NCBI RefSeq assembly: GCF_900101605.1
Contig: NZ_FMUR01000014.1
Coordinates: 1-64,000 of the forward strand
Source of the DNA: Butyrivibrio hungatei
Lineage (GTDB): Bacteria > Bacillota > Clostridia > Lachnospirales > Lachnospiraceae
Direction: 5' to 3'
Length of the DNA: 64,000 nt
The first letter of the stretch is position 1. Each line of letters begins with the position of its first letter. This document shows, one piece after another, positions 35,771-42,830 of this stretch. The position numbers and the translations under genes are program-made. A model generated the notes under the pieces. The model did no database searches. It was not told where the DNA came from and saw only the letters and a program-made list of their open reading frames with translations.

Positions 35771-35963
35771 GGGGGCACAGCGGCATATATCTGAAAATGC
35801 TTGTGTTCGTCTGCGCGCTGATTTTTATTAATTTCAAAAACACAGGAATGCTTCCTTTCGACGTTGCTCAGAGAAGTCAGCATTCCTGTGTTTTTTCAAT
35901 TGTAAAAATTATACGCTCGTACGAGAACTGCGCATTTCCGGATGTATATGCCGCTGTGCCCTT
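35771..35963. repeat. Nested palindromic element (possible MITE) between ddl and plsC
   Basis: Outer arms GGGCACAGCGGCATATA (35773-35789) and its exact complement (35945-35961) enclose ~155 bp. Inside sits a second perfect 17-bp hairpin (35836-35852 / 35879-35895). The similarity of the arms extends inward imperfectly. The inner hairpin acts as the terminator listed separately. I could not find a clear target duplication. Confidence 0.55.
35836..35897 (+). terminator. Rho-independent terminator of the murF-ddl operon
   Basis: AAAAACACAGGAATGCT, 26 loop bases, AGCATTCCTGTGTTTTTT: a 17-bp perfect stem ending in a T-run; A-run on the left makes it usable in both directions. Confidence 0.85.
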
Positions 35964-35996
35964 AGCCGAATCTTCTCGCCAAGAAGTTGCACTTTT

Positions 35997-36734
35997 TTAC
36001 AGCGGTAGTTTTTCATTCTTTAAGTAAGTATCTTCGATAATTTTCTTTACGTAACCGTCTATATTTCTTTGATCCTCTTTGCTGAGTTCACTGATTGCGA
36101 TAGGTTTGCAGTATTCGATCACTACGTGAGTGGGTTTGATGAAAGGAATGTGGTTCTCGAATATGTCACGTGAATGATTGATTACCATGGGAACGATGGG
36201 GCAGCCGGATTTCTGCGCAATCTTGAAGCTTCCTTTGTGGAAGTCGAGCATTGGCGCGTCGGTGCTGTTTCGTGTTCCTTCAGGGAAAATACATATTGAG
36301 ATACCGTTTTTTACTTTATCAATTGCGGAAAGAACCATTTCAAGGCCTTTTCTGATATCAGATCTGTCAAGGAAGAGACAGTCAAGGAACATCATCCAAT
36401 AGCCGAGGATCGGAATCTTTTTGATGACATCTTTTGAGATATATCCTGTAGGTCTGGGAACTCTGGGATAAGTAACGACGATATCGAAATAGCTTCTGTG
36501 GTTTCCGACATACAAAACCGACTTATCTTTGGGAACATTTTCTTCGCCGATAACGGTGGTTTTTACGCCGCATATCAGCATGACAACGTTAAAAGCAAAG
36601 CCTACAATCTTAAGTGAAGCTGTTTTAACAGCGTAGGGATTGAACTTTTTTATTATCAAAAGAACGAGCTGGATCGGGATGCTCACAATAAGGAATATCA
36701 CGATAAAGAGTATTGTAGCGATAAAACGTATCAT
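35997..36734 (-). CDS. plsC: 1-acyl-sn-glycerol-3-phosphate acyltransferase
   Basis: 245 aa membrane-bound enzyme making phosphatidic acid. Two N-terminal hydrophobic helices (FIATILFIVIFLIVSIPIQ and later FAFNVVMLICGV), the catalytic NHRSYFD (HX4D), the glycerophosphate site FPEGTRN, and VPMVINHS. Length is typical. Convergent with ddl and divergent from pyrC. Confidence 0.9.
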   Translation of the reverse strand: MIRFIATILFIVIFLIVSIPIQLVLLIIKKFNPYAVKTASLKIVGFAFNVVMLICGVKTTVIGEENVPKDKSVLYVGNHRSYFDIVVTYPRVPRPTGYISKDVIKKIPILGYWMMFLDCLFLDRSDIRKGLEMVLSAIDKVKNGISICIFPEGTRNSTDAPMLDFHKGSFKIAQKSGCPIVPMVINHSRDIFENHIPFIKPTHVVIEYCKPIAISELSKEDQRNIDGYVKKIIEDTYLKNEKLPL

Positions 36735-36873
36735 AAAATGTAAAACCTCATTTCTAAAATAATTCTCAGATTCAAAACATATTTTACCATATAATTTAAT
36801 GCCATTATTATTTATTTTGTCGTATAATGGGGCAGGGTAATAAAGTAAGTACCAATAAACAGGGAGAAATTTA

Positions 36874-38163
36874 ATGCTTATAATTAAGAACGGCTATCTG
36901 ATAGAGCCTGAATCGGGCTTTGAAGGATATAAAGATATAGTGATAGATGGTGCAAAAATTGTGGATATTGTGGATAAGGGTTGTGGAAAAGTGGAAAATC
37001 TTTTGCATGATTCCGCAAATCAAGTGATAGATGTGGATGGAAAGATAGTAACCGCGGGGCTTGTGGATGGACATGTTCACTTTAGAGATCCCGGCTTTAC
37101 ATACAAAGAAGATATCGAGACGGGAGCGAGAGCTTCTGCGAGAGGCGGATTTACTTCCGTTGTAATGATGGGAAATACGAATCCACATATGGATAATGTT
37201 GAAACAATAAAGTATGTGCTTGAAAAGGGCGCAAAGACCGGAATAAACGTATATACCTGCGCAAATGTTACTATGAATATGGAGGGAAAAGAGCAGGTTG
37301 ATATGGAAAAACTCCTGGATGCGGGAGCGGTTCTTTTTACAGATGACGGAAAACCCATTACGGATGAAAAGATAATGGAGGCTGTGTGCAGGAAAGCTGC
37401 GGCGCTTGATAAGGTTGTAAGTCTCCATGAGGAGGATCCGAAGTTTATAACAGATAACGGCATAAATGCGGGAGCCGTTGCCGAGAAGCTTGGAATCAAG
37501 GGATCTCCCAGAGAAGCCGAGATTTCCATGGTTAAAAGAGATATAGATATTGCTGAGAGGACCGGGGCAAAGATAACGGTTCAGCATATAAGTGCCGCTG
37601 AATCGGTTGACCTTATAAGGCAGGCCAAAAAGCGAGGCGTAAAGGTATATGCCGAGGCAACACCGCATCACTTCACGCTCACAGAGGATGCTGTTCTTAA
37701 GCACAAAACACTGGCGAAGATGAATCCGCCGCTCAGACTTGAGTCTGACAGGCTTGCGATAATAGAAGGGCTTAAGGATGGAACGATAGAGATGATCGCT
37801 ACAGATCATGCTCCTCATTCCAAAGAAGAAAAAGAGAAGCCTATAAAGGAGGCTCCAAGCGGAATAACAGGAATAGAGACATCTCTTTTGCTGGGTATAA
37901 GAGAACTTGTGAATAAAGGATATATGACACTTCCTGAGTTATTAAAGCGCATGACAATCTGCCCTGCCGGGATCTACGGCCTTAATGCTGGCAGCGTGAA
38001 GGTTGGCGGCAATGCAGATCTTGTGATATTTGACAACAAGACGGAATGGGTGTTTGATAAGACCTATTCAAAGGCAACAAATACACCGTTTTTGGGAGAG
38101 AAATTTCCGGCGCGTGTTTTATATACCATATGCTGTGGAAAAGTGGTATACGAAGCTGAGTAA
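36874..38163 (+). CDS. pyrC: Dihydroorotase
   Basis: 429 aa class I dihydroorotase, third step of pyrimidine synthesis. The metal site is visible in GLVDGHVHFRDPGFTYKED; later DDGKPITD, HEEDP, VQHISAAESVDLIR, ATPHHFTLTED and ATDHAPHSKEEKE carry the other His/Asp ligands. AGGGAGAAATTTA precedes the ATG. First gene of a partial pyr cluster (pyrC, lipoprotein, pyrK, pyrD); no pyrB, pyrF, pyrE or PyrR-type leader is visible in the window. Confidence 0.93.
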   Translation: MLIIKNGYLIEPESGFEGYKDIVIDGAKIVDIVDKGCGKVENLLHDSANQVIDVDGKIVTAGLVDGHVHFRDPGFTYKEDIETGARASARGGFTSVVMMGNTNPHMDNVETIKYVLEKGAKTGINVYTCANVTMNMEGKEQVDMEKLLDAGAVLFTDDGKPITDEKIMEAVCRKAAALDKVVSLHEEDPKFITDNGINAGAVAEKLGIKGSPREAEISMVKRDIDIAERTGAKITVQHISAAESVDLIRQAKKRGVKVYAEATPHHFTLTEDAVLKHKTLAKMNPPLRLESDRLAIIEGLKDGTIEMIATDHAPHSKEEKEKPIKEAPSGITGIETSLLLGIRELVNKGYMTLPELLKRMTICPAGIYGLNAGSVKVGGNADLVIFDNKTEWVFDKTYSKATNTPFLGEKFPARVLYTICCGKVVYEAE

Positions 38164-38178
38164 TAAAGGAATGAAAGA

Positions 38179-39252
38179 ATGAAGAAAAGTTTTATTGTAG
38201 CATTGATGATGACTACATTTTTGACAGGATGTCAAACTGAAGCGAGTGCGATAAACGGTAGCAAAGCGAGTGACAGAATAGCTGAAGATGCCGTTGATAT
38301 AATCGGATCGGACGGAAGCTCGGATCTTAGCAGTGAGATCGGCATGGCCGCTGAAGAAGATGCTTCCGATGACGCTGACGAACAGAAATATGGATCGTAC
38401 GAGCAATTTATCGATGATATAAGATATTGTGTCGAAAAAGGTGATCTGAAAGGACTTGATGTATCTTCAAATGCTTATAATTCATATATGAGTGAGGTTG
38501 AAGATCTTAGATACGGATATGTCATAGAGGATCTGGACGGTGACGGAGTAAAGGAACTGATCATTGGTGCCAATAAATGTATAAAGGATACCGATATTTC
38601 CGGAAAAGACAGATATCATACACTTATTTTTGATATCTTTACTTTACAGGAAAGTGTAATGGTACATGTTCTAAAAACTGAGGATGATGAAATATATTAT
38701 TTTGGAACAGACGGAACGATAATCAAGGAAGACAGCAGAGCTGCTATGATGCCTTCAAAATCAATATTGGAGGTTGTCACTTTTTACAGATACAATGAGG
38801 ATAATCTTGAAATTGTCGAGGGAATCCGCGATGAATATATCGTAAATTCAGATAGGATAAGATATTTTTATTCCGATGAAAATCCTTATTGGGATACGTC
38901 AAATCAGATTTCCTACGAAAAATGGAAAGAGATTGTCGATAATCATGGAAATCAATATGTAAAATTTACAGATTTTTCAGAACCCAGAAGAACGGGAAGA
39001 AAAGCAAAGGTATATGTTCACGAGGTTGAGGAAGATTATCGGGATTCAAGGATGCAGTATAAGTGGAGAGACTATATTGTATTTTACAGTGACAATTCCG
39101 GAATATATAATGTCGGAAACGGCGAGAATCAATGGTTTGTATGGAATGAAGAGCGTATACAGTATGATAACGATCCCTCAAGAGCGGTAAAATATTTTGT
39201 TGAAGGCGATGTCCTTAAGCTTGGGGATGAAGAATATATTTTAGAGCAGTAA
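38179..39252 (+). CDS. Lipoprotein inserted between pyrC and pyrK
   Basis: 357 aa. Lipobox FLTGC (Cys15), an acidic low-complexity linker to about residue 70, then an extracellular domain starting YGSYEQFIDDIRYCVEKGDLKG. EDLDGDGVKELIIG near residue 116 is a calcium-loop-like D-x-D-G-D-G motif found in VCBS/FG-GAP repeats. It lies 15 bp after pyrC and 35 bp before pyrK in the same direction, with AAAGGAATGAAAG as its binding site. Its link to pyrimidine synthesis is unknown. Confidence 0.65.
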   Translation: MKKSFIVALMMTTFLTGCQTEASAINGSKASDRIAEDAVDIIGSDGSSDLSSEIGMAAEEDASDDADEQKYGSYEQFIDDIRYCVEKGDLKGLDVSSNAYNSYMSEVEDLRYGYVIEDLDGDGVKELIIGANKCIKDTDISGKDRYHTLIFDIFTLQESVMVHVLKTEDDEIYYFGTDGTIIKEDSRAAMMPSKSILEVVTFYRYNEDNLEIVEGIRDEYIVNSDRIRYFYSDENPYWDTSNQISYEKWKEIVDNHGNQYVKFTDFSEPRRTGRKAKVYVHEVEEDYRDSRMQYKWRDYIVFYSDNSGIYNVGNGENQWFVWNEERIQYDNDPSRAVKYFVEGDVLKLGDEEYILEQ

Positions 39253-39287
39253 TTTTTTTGCAAATAGATAGATGAGGAGAGTTCTTA

Positions 39288-40067
39288 ATGGCTAAAAAAA
39301 TGAAAAAAGAAGCTAAGGTTCTAAGTCAGAAGCTTCTTGCGGACGGAATATATGATATGTGGCTTGAAACGCCCTTTGCAGGTGATGTTAGGCCCGGTCA
39401 GTTTGTGGGAGTATATCCTGCAAATAAATCAACGTTACTTCCGAGACCAATCAGTATATGCGAGGTTGATACGGACAGATCTGCAATTCGTCTCGTATAC
39501 AGGGTTGTAGGATCGGGAACTGCAGAGTTCGCGCTTTGCAAGGAAGGTGATCAAATCAATATCCTCGGACCTTTGGGAAATGGCTTTCCGATTGATGTTG
39601 CCAAGGGAAAGAAGGTAGTTGTAATGGGCGGAGGAATCGGTGTTCCGCCGCTTCTTGAGACAGCAAAGAGGCTTTCCGGCGAAGATGTCAGCGCAGTTAT
39701 GGGATATAGAAACAGTGAGACGTTTTTGTCTGATGAATTTGCAAAGTATGCAAAGATGTACATAGCAACCGAAGACGGCAGTGTAGGAACAAAGGGAAAT
39801 GTCATTGATGCAATGAAAGCAGAAAAGATAGAGTGCGATGTTATTTTTGCATGCGGTCCCATGCCTATGCTCAGGGCGATAAAGGCATATGCTTCCGAGG
39901 TTGGCGCCAAGGCATATCTTTCTCTTGAAGAAAGAATGGCTTGTGGAGTGGGAGCGTGCCTTGGATGTATAACCAAGACTAAAGAGATAGACGATCATTC
40001 TCGTGTTCACAATGCGAGAATTTGTACCGACGGCCCGGTTTTTGATGCTGACGATTTGGAGATGTGA
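39288..40067 (+). CDS. pyrK: Dihydroorotate dehydrogenase B, electron transfer subunit
   Basis: 259 aa FAD/2Fe-2S protein passing electrons from the catalytic subunit to NAD. FAD-binding LLPRPISICEV, NAD-binding GGGIGVPPLLETAK, and the 2Fe-2S cysteines in ERMACGVGACLGCITKT with a fourth Cys in ARICTDGPVF. Ends one base before the pyrD start. GAGGAGAG precedes the ATG. Pairs with PyrD. Confidence 0.92.
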   Translation: MAKKMKKEAKVLSQKLLADGIYDMWLETPFAGDVRPGQFVGVYPANKSTLLPRPISICEVDTDRSAIRLVYRVVGSGTAEFALCKEGDQINILGPLGNGFPIDVAKGKKVVVMGGGIGVPPLLETAKRLSGEDVSAVMGYRNSETFLSDEFAKYAKMYIATEDGSVGTKGNVIDAMKAEKIECDVIFACGPMPMLRAIKAYASEVGAKAYLSLEERMACGVGACLGCITKTKEIDDHSRVHNARICTDGPVFDADDLEM

Positions 40068-40068
40068 T

Positions 40069-40971
40069 ATGAATACAACAGTTGAAATAGCAGGAGTGAA
40101 ATTTAAGAATCCCGTAATGACAGCTTCGGGAACATTCGGTTCGGGAATGGAATACTCGGACTTTGTAGATTTAAATAAGCTTGGCGCAGTTGTGACCAAG
40201 GGAGTTGCAAATGTGCCGTGGCCCGGAAATCCGGTTCCGAGAGTTACGGAAGTATACGGTGGTATGCTTAATGCGATAGGTCTTCAGAACCCCGGAATTG
40301 ATGTGTTTGCAAAACGTGATCTAGAGTTTTTGAAAAAATATGACACTAAGGTCATTGTAAATGTATGCGGAAAGTCCGTAGAAGATTATCTGGAAGTTGT
40401 AGAGAGACTTGGCGATGAAGAGCGTGTAGATATGCTTGAGATCAACGTTTCATGTCCTAACGTTAAGGAAGGAGCCATTGCTTTCGGTCAGAATAAAGAT
40501 GCGCTTTATGACATAACAGAGAAGATCAAGAAGGTGGCAAAGCAGCCGATAATCATGAAGCTCAGCCCCAATGTCACCAGTATCTCTGAAATGGCAAAGG
40601 CTGCAGAAGCTGCGGGAGCGGATGCGATCTCTCTGATAAATACCATAACAGGAATGAAGATTGATATTTACAAGAGAAAGTTTGCTCTTGCAAATAAGAC
40701 CGGAGGAATGTCCGGCCCGGCGATCAAGCCTGTTGCCGTAAGAATGGTATATGAGGCGTCTCATGCGGTTGACATTCCGGTCATCGGAATGGGCGGAATC
40801 GCAAATGCCGAGGACGCAATCGAGTTTATCATGGCAGGTGCCACAGCAGTTGCGGTGGGAGCAATGAACTTCCACAATCCTTACACGACTGAAAAAGTTG
40901 TGGATGGTATCGAAGAGTATATGAAGAAATATGGTGTTGAAGACATTAACGATATTAGGAAAATAGTGTAG
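40069..40971 (+). CDS. pyrD: Dihydroorotate dehydrogenase B, catalytic subunit
   Basis: 300 aa from the ATG at 40069; an open extension back to 40003 lies inside pyrK and is rejected. TIM-barrel FMN enzyme: NPVMTASGTFGSG, GLQNPGIDVF, EINVSCPNVKEGA with the class 1B catalytic Cys, PIIMKLSPNVT, NTITGMKID, and GMGGIANAEDAIEFIMAGA for FMN phosphate. It oxidises dihydroorotate to orotate with PyrK. Terminator at 40976-41018. Confidence 0.93.
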   Translation: MNTTVEIAGVKFKNPVMTASGTFGSGMEYSDFVDLNKLGAVVTKGVANVPWPGNPVPRVTEVYGGMLNAIGLQNPGIDVFAKRDLEFLKKYDTKVIVNVCGKSVEDYLEVVERLGDEERVDMLEINVSCPNVKEGAIAFGQNKDALYDITEKIKKVAKQPIIMKLSPNVTSISEMAKAAEAAGADAISLINTITGMKIDIYKRKFALANKTGGMSGPAIKPVAVRMVYEASHAVDIPVIGMGGIANAEDAIEFIMAGATAVAVGAMNFHNPYTTEKVVDGIEEYMKKYGVEDINDIRKIV

Positions 40972-40975
40972 ATAA

Positions 40976-41018
40976 AAGAATGATTCATCAGAAGTGTGAT
41001 TGATGAATCATTCTTTTT
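40976..41018 (+). terminator. Rho-independent terminator of the pyr cluster
   Basis: AAAGAATGATTCATCA, ten loop bases, TGATGAATCATTCTTTTT: a 16-bp stem with T-run right after pyrD. Confidence 0.9.
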
Positions 41019-41238
41019 AATTTAATAGCAATCACTCAATCTGAGAATGAAAAAAACTAGGAATTTACACAAAAAACACTTGATTAATTGGAGAGGAAAT
41101 TTCTCCGAAATTCCTATTAGATTAAAAACGCTCCGCTATGGATGCGAAGCTTATAGAATGGTAGATAATTGCTTTGCAATGCCGCTTGTATGCAAACATT
41201 TAGCGAGCAAAATGATTTTATATAGTGAGATGAAAAGT

Positions 41239-41287
41239 TTGACAACAAAAAAAATATATATTATATTACTGACTGAACTTAGTCAGT
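41239..41287 (+). promoter_or_regulatory. Promoter and palindromic operator of the tetR gene
   Basis: TTGACA (41239-41244), 17 bp, TATATT (41262-41267), followed at once by ACTGACT-GAACTT-AGTCAGT (41268-41287), exact 7-bp arms. An operator over the start site of its own promoter is the usual TetR autorepression layout. Confidence 0.75.
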
Positions 41288-41305
41288 AAAAAGGAAAGGG
41301 AATTT

Positions 41306-41905
41306 ATGAGAGTATCTAAAGAACCAGAGGAAAGAAAAAAAGAAATAATTGAAACTGCCATGAAGTTGTTTGCAAAAAGGGGATACAAGCATACACAGAT
41401 AAAAGATATTGTTGGGAGTATTGGAGTTGCACAGGGATTATTCTATTACTATTTTAAATCTAAAGAAGAAGTAATGGAGGCAGTGGCCGAAGAGTATGCA
41501 AAAAAAATATTGTATTCTGTAGAGGTGACAATAAATTCTAGAGATACAGTTCTTGAGAAATTGGATGAAGTAGCAAAATCATTTATTATGATGTCGCAAG
41601 ATCAAGAAGAGATATTTATAGAAATACAGAATGCTGATGATGGGATAATACATGAGAAAGTATTTAAGTACTTAATTGAAAAACTCATACCTAAGATTGT
41701 TGAAATAGTAAAAATAGGCAATGAATCCGGGGAGTGTAATTGCAAGAATCCTGAACTATATACTCAAATATTATTATATGGCGTATCAGAAAAATTAAAT
41801 AAAGTATCTTCCGAAAAAAAAATGGAAATATTTATTAGTAATCTTAGTGCATTAAAAAACTTCGTAATAAAAATATATGGCATCAGGGAGGAACAGAAAA
41901 GATAA
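41306..41905 (+). CDS. TetR/AcrR-family transcriptional regulator
   Basis: 199 aa. N-terminal helix-turn-helix: IIETAMKLFAKRGYKHTQIKDIVGSIGVAQGLFYYYFKSKEEV, classic TetR. The C-terminal ligand domain is Ile/Glu/Lys-rich. It lies behind its own promoter-operator and ahead of an ABC permease system, which it probably represses. The gene and its neighbours to 45133 are markedly more AT-rich than the surrounding core genes, pointing to transfer. Confidence 0.88.
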   Translation: MRVSKEPEERKKEIIETAMKLFAKRGYKHTQIKDIVGSIGVAQGLFYYYFKSKEEVMEAVAEEYAKKILYSVEVTINSRDTVLEKLDEVAKSFIMMSQDQEEIFIEIQNADDGIIHEKVFKYLIEKLIPKIVEIVKIGNESGECNCKNPELYTQILLYGVSEKLNKVSSEKKMEIFISNLSALKNFVIKIYGIREEQKR

Positions 41906-42111
41906 AGGAGAGAGTTTTAGAGGAGTTACCTGAAATACAGGAGCAAAGGATATGTACTTCGCATGAGGGAGGTGCATTAATTAATGCAGCAGTTCCAATA
42001 TCATTGGATATTGGGATAAAAAATAAGTTAATCACTACGGGGAAGAAAGCAATAATTTATGCTGCAGAAAACACACAATGGCAGCACGCTGTTTTGTATA
42101 TTGAGTGGTAG
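41902..42111 (+). CDS. Small ORF with ATA start between tetR and ABC genes
   Basis: 69 codons starting with ATA at 41902, overlapping the tetR stop by four bases (ATAA) and nine bases after AGGGAGGA. The frame has no ATG, GTG or TTG until past its middle, yet the peptide looks protein-like: IKERVLEELPEIQEQ, CTSHEGGALINAAVPISLD, then KKAIIYAAENTQWQHAVLYIEW. The next gene starts 17 bp after its stop. Either a genuine ATA-initiated small protein or a remnant that lost its start. No family recognised. Confidence 0.4.
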   Translation: MKERVLEELPEIQEQRICTSHEGGALINAAVPISLDIGIKNKLITTGKKAIIYAAENTQWQHAVLYIEW

Positions 42112-42128
42112 AAGAAGGGAGGACTAAT

Positions 42129-42830
42129 ATGGCGGCATTATCATTTAGTCATGTAGTAAAGGAATATAAGGTAGGAAAAGGCAAAGTAAGAGCATTAGAC
42201 GATGCTACGTTCGATATAGATGCAGGAAAAGTAACGGTTATATTGGGACCAAGTGGTTCGGGGAAAAGTACTACTCTTAATCTAATTGGAGGGATGGATA
42301 GATTAAGTAGTGGAACTATTACTGTAAATGGTAAGGATATTTCGAATATTTCAGAGAAGGCTTTAACAGATTACAGAAGAAGAAAAATTGGTTTTGTATT
42401 TCAATTCTATAATCTTATACCATCGTTAAATGCAATCGAAAATATTAGTATAGTTGAAAAAATGACAGATGATGCGCTGAATCCAGCGCAGATGTTAAAG
42501 GACGTTGGACTTGAAAACAGAGCAAAGCATTTTCCTTCAGAATTATCGGGAGGCGAGCTACAAAGACTTTCGATTGCGAGAGCACTTTGCAAAAATCCAG
42601 ATATTTTGCTATGTGATGAGCCGACAGGAGCATTAGATAGTGCAACGGGGAGAACAGTTCTTGAATTATTAGTAGATATGGCAAGAAACTATAATAAGAC
42701 GGTAGTGATAGTGACACACAATGCTTCGATTGCATTGTGTGCGGACAAAGTTATCCACCTTAAAGATGGAAAAATTGAAAGAATAGAGATGAATGATAAT
42801 CCGTTAAGAGTCGGTGAGGTTAACTGGTAA
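42129..42830 (+). CDS. ABC transporter ATP-binding protein (MacB/LolD type)
   Basis: 233 aa from the ATG at 42129 (GGGAGG upstream). Walker A GPSGSGKSTTLNLIGG, Q-loop FVFQFYNLIPSLNAIEN, signature LSGGELQRLSIARAL, Walker B ILLCDEPTGALD, H-loop VIVTHN. The LolD/MacB-type sequence and the FtsX-like permease that follows indicate an exporter or envelope-stress mechanotransmission complex. Its stop overlaps the permease start by one base. Confidence 0.88.
   Translation: MAALSFSHVVKEYKVGKGKVRALDDATFDIDAGKVTVILGPSGSGKSTTLNLIGGMDRLSSGTITVNGKDISNISEKALTDYRRRKIGFVFQFYNLIPSLNAIENISIVEKMTDDALNPAQMLKDVGLENRAKHFPSELSGGELQRLSIARALCKNPDILLCDEPTGALDSATGRTVLELLVDMARNYNKTVVIVTHNASIALCADKVIHLKDGKIERIEMNDNPLRVGEVNW

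Noticed and set aside
36871-37818. 315-codon minus-strand frame over pyrC
   Set aside because: Shadow frame rich in Cys, His, Tyr and Ile typical of antisense reading; pyrC is certain.
40003-40068. Upstream extension of pyrD
   Set aside because: It lies entirely inside pyrK in another frame; the ATG at 40069 has its own GGAG.
39435-40199. 254-codon minus-strand frame over pyrK and pyrD
   Set aside because: Shadow spanning two genes with no binding site.
41047-41289. 80-codon frame before tetR
   Set aside because: It covers the clear promoter and operator of tetR and has no binding site or protein-like pattern.
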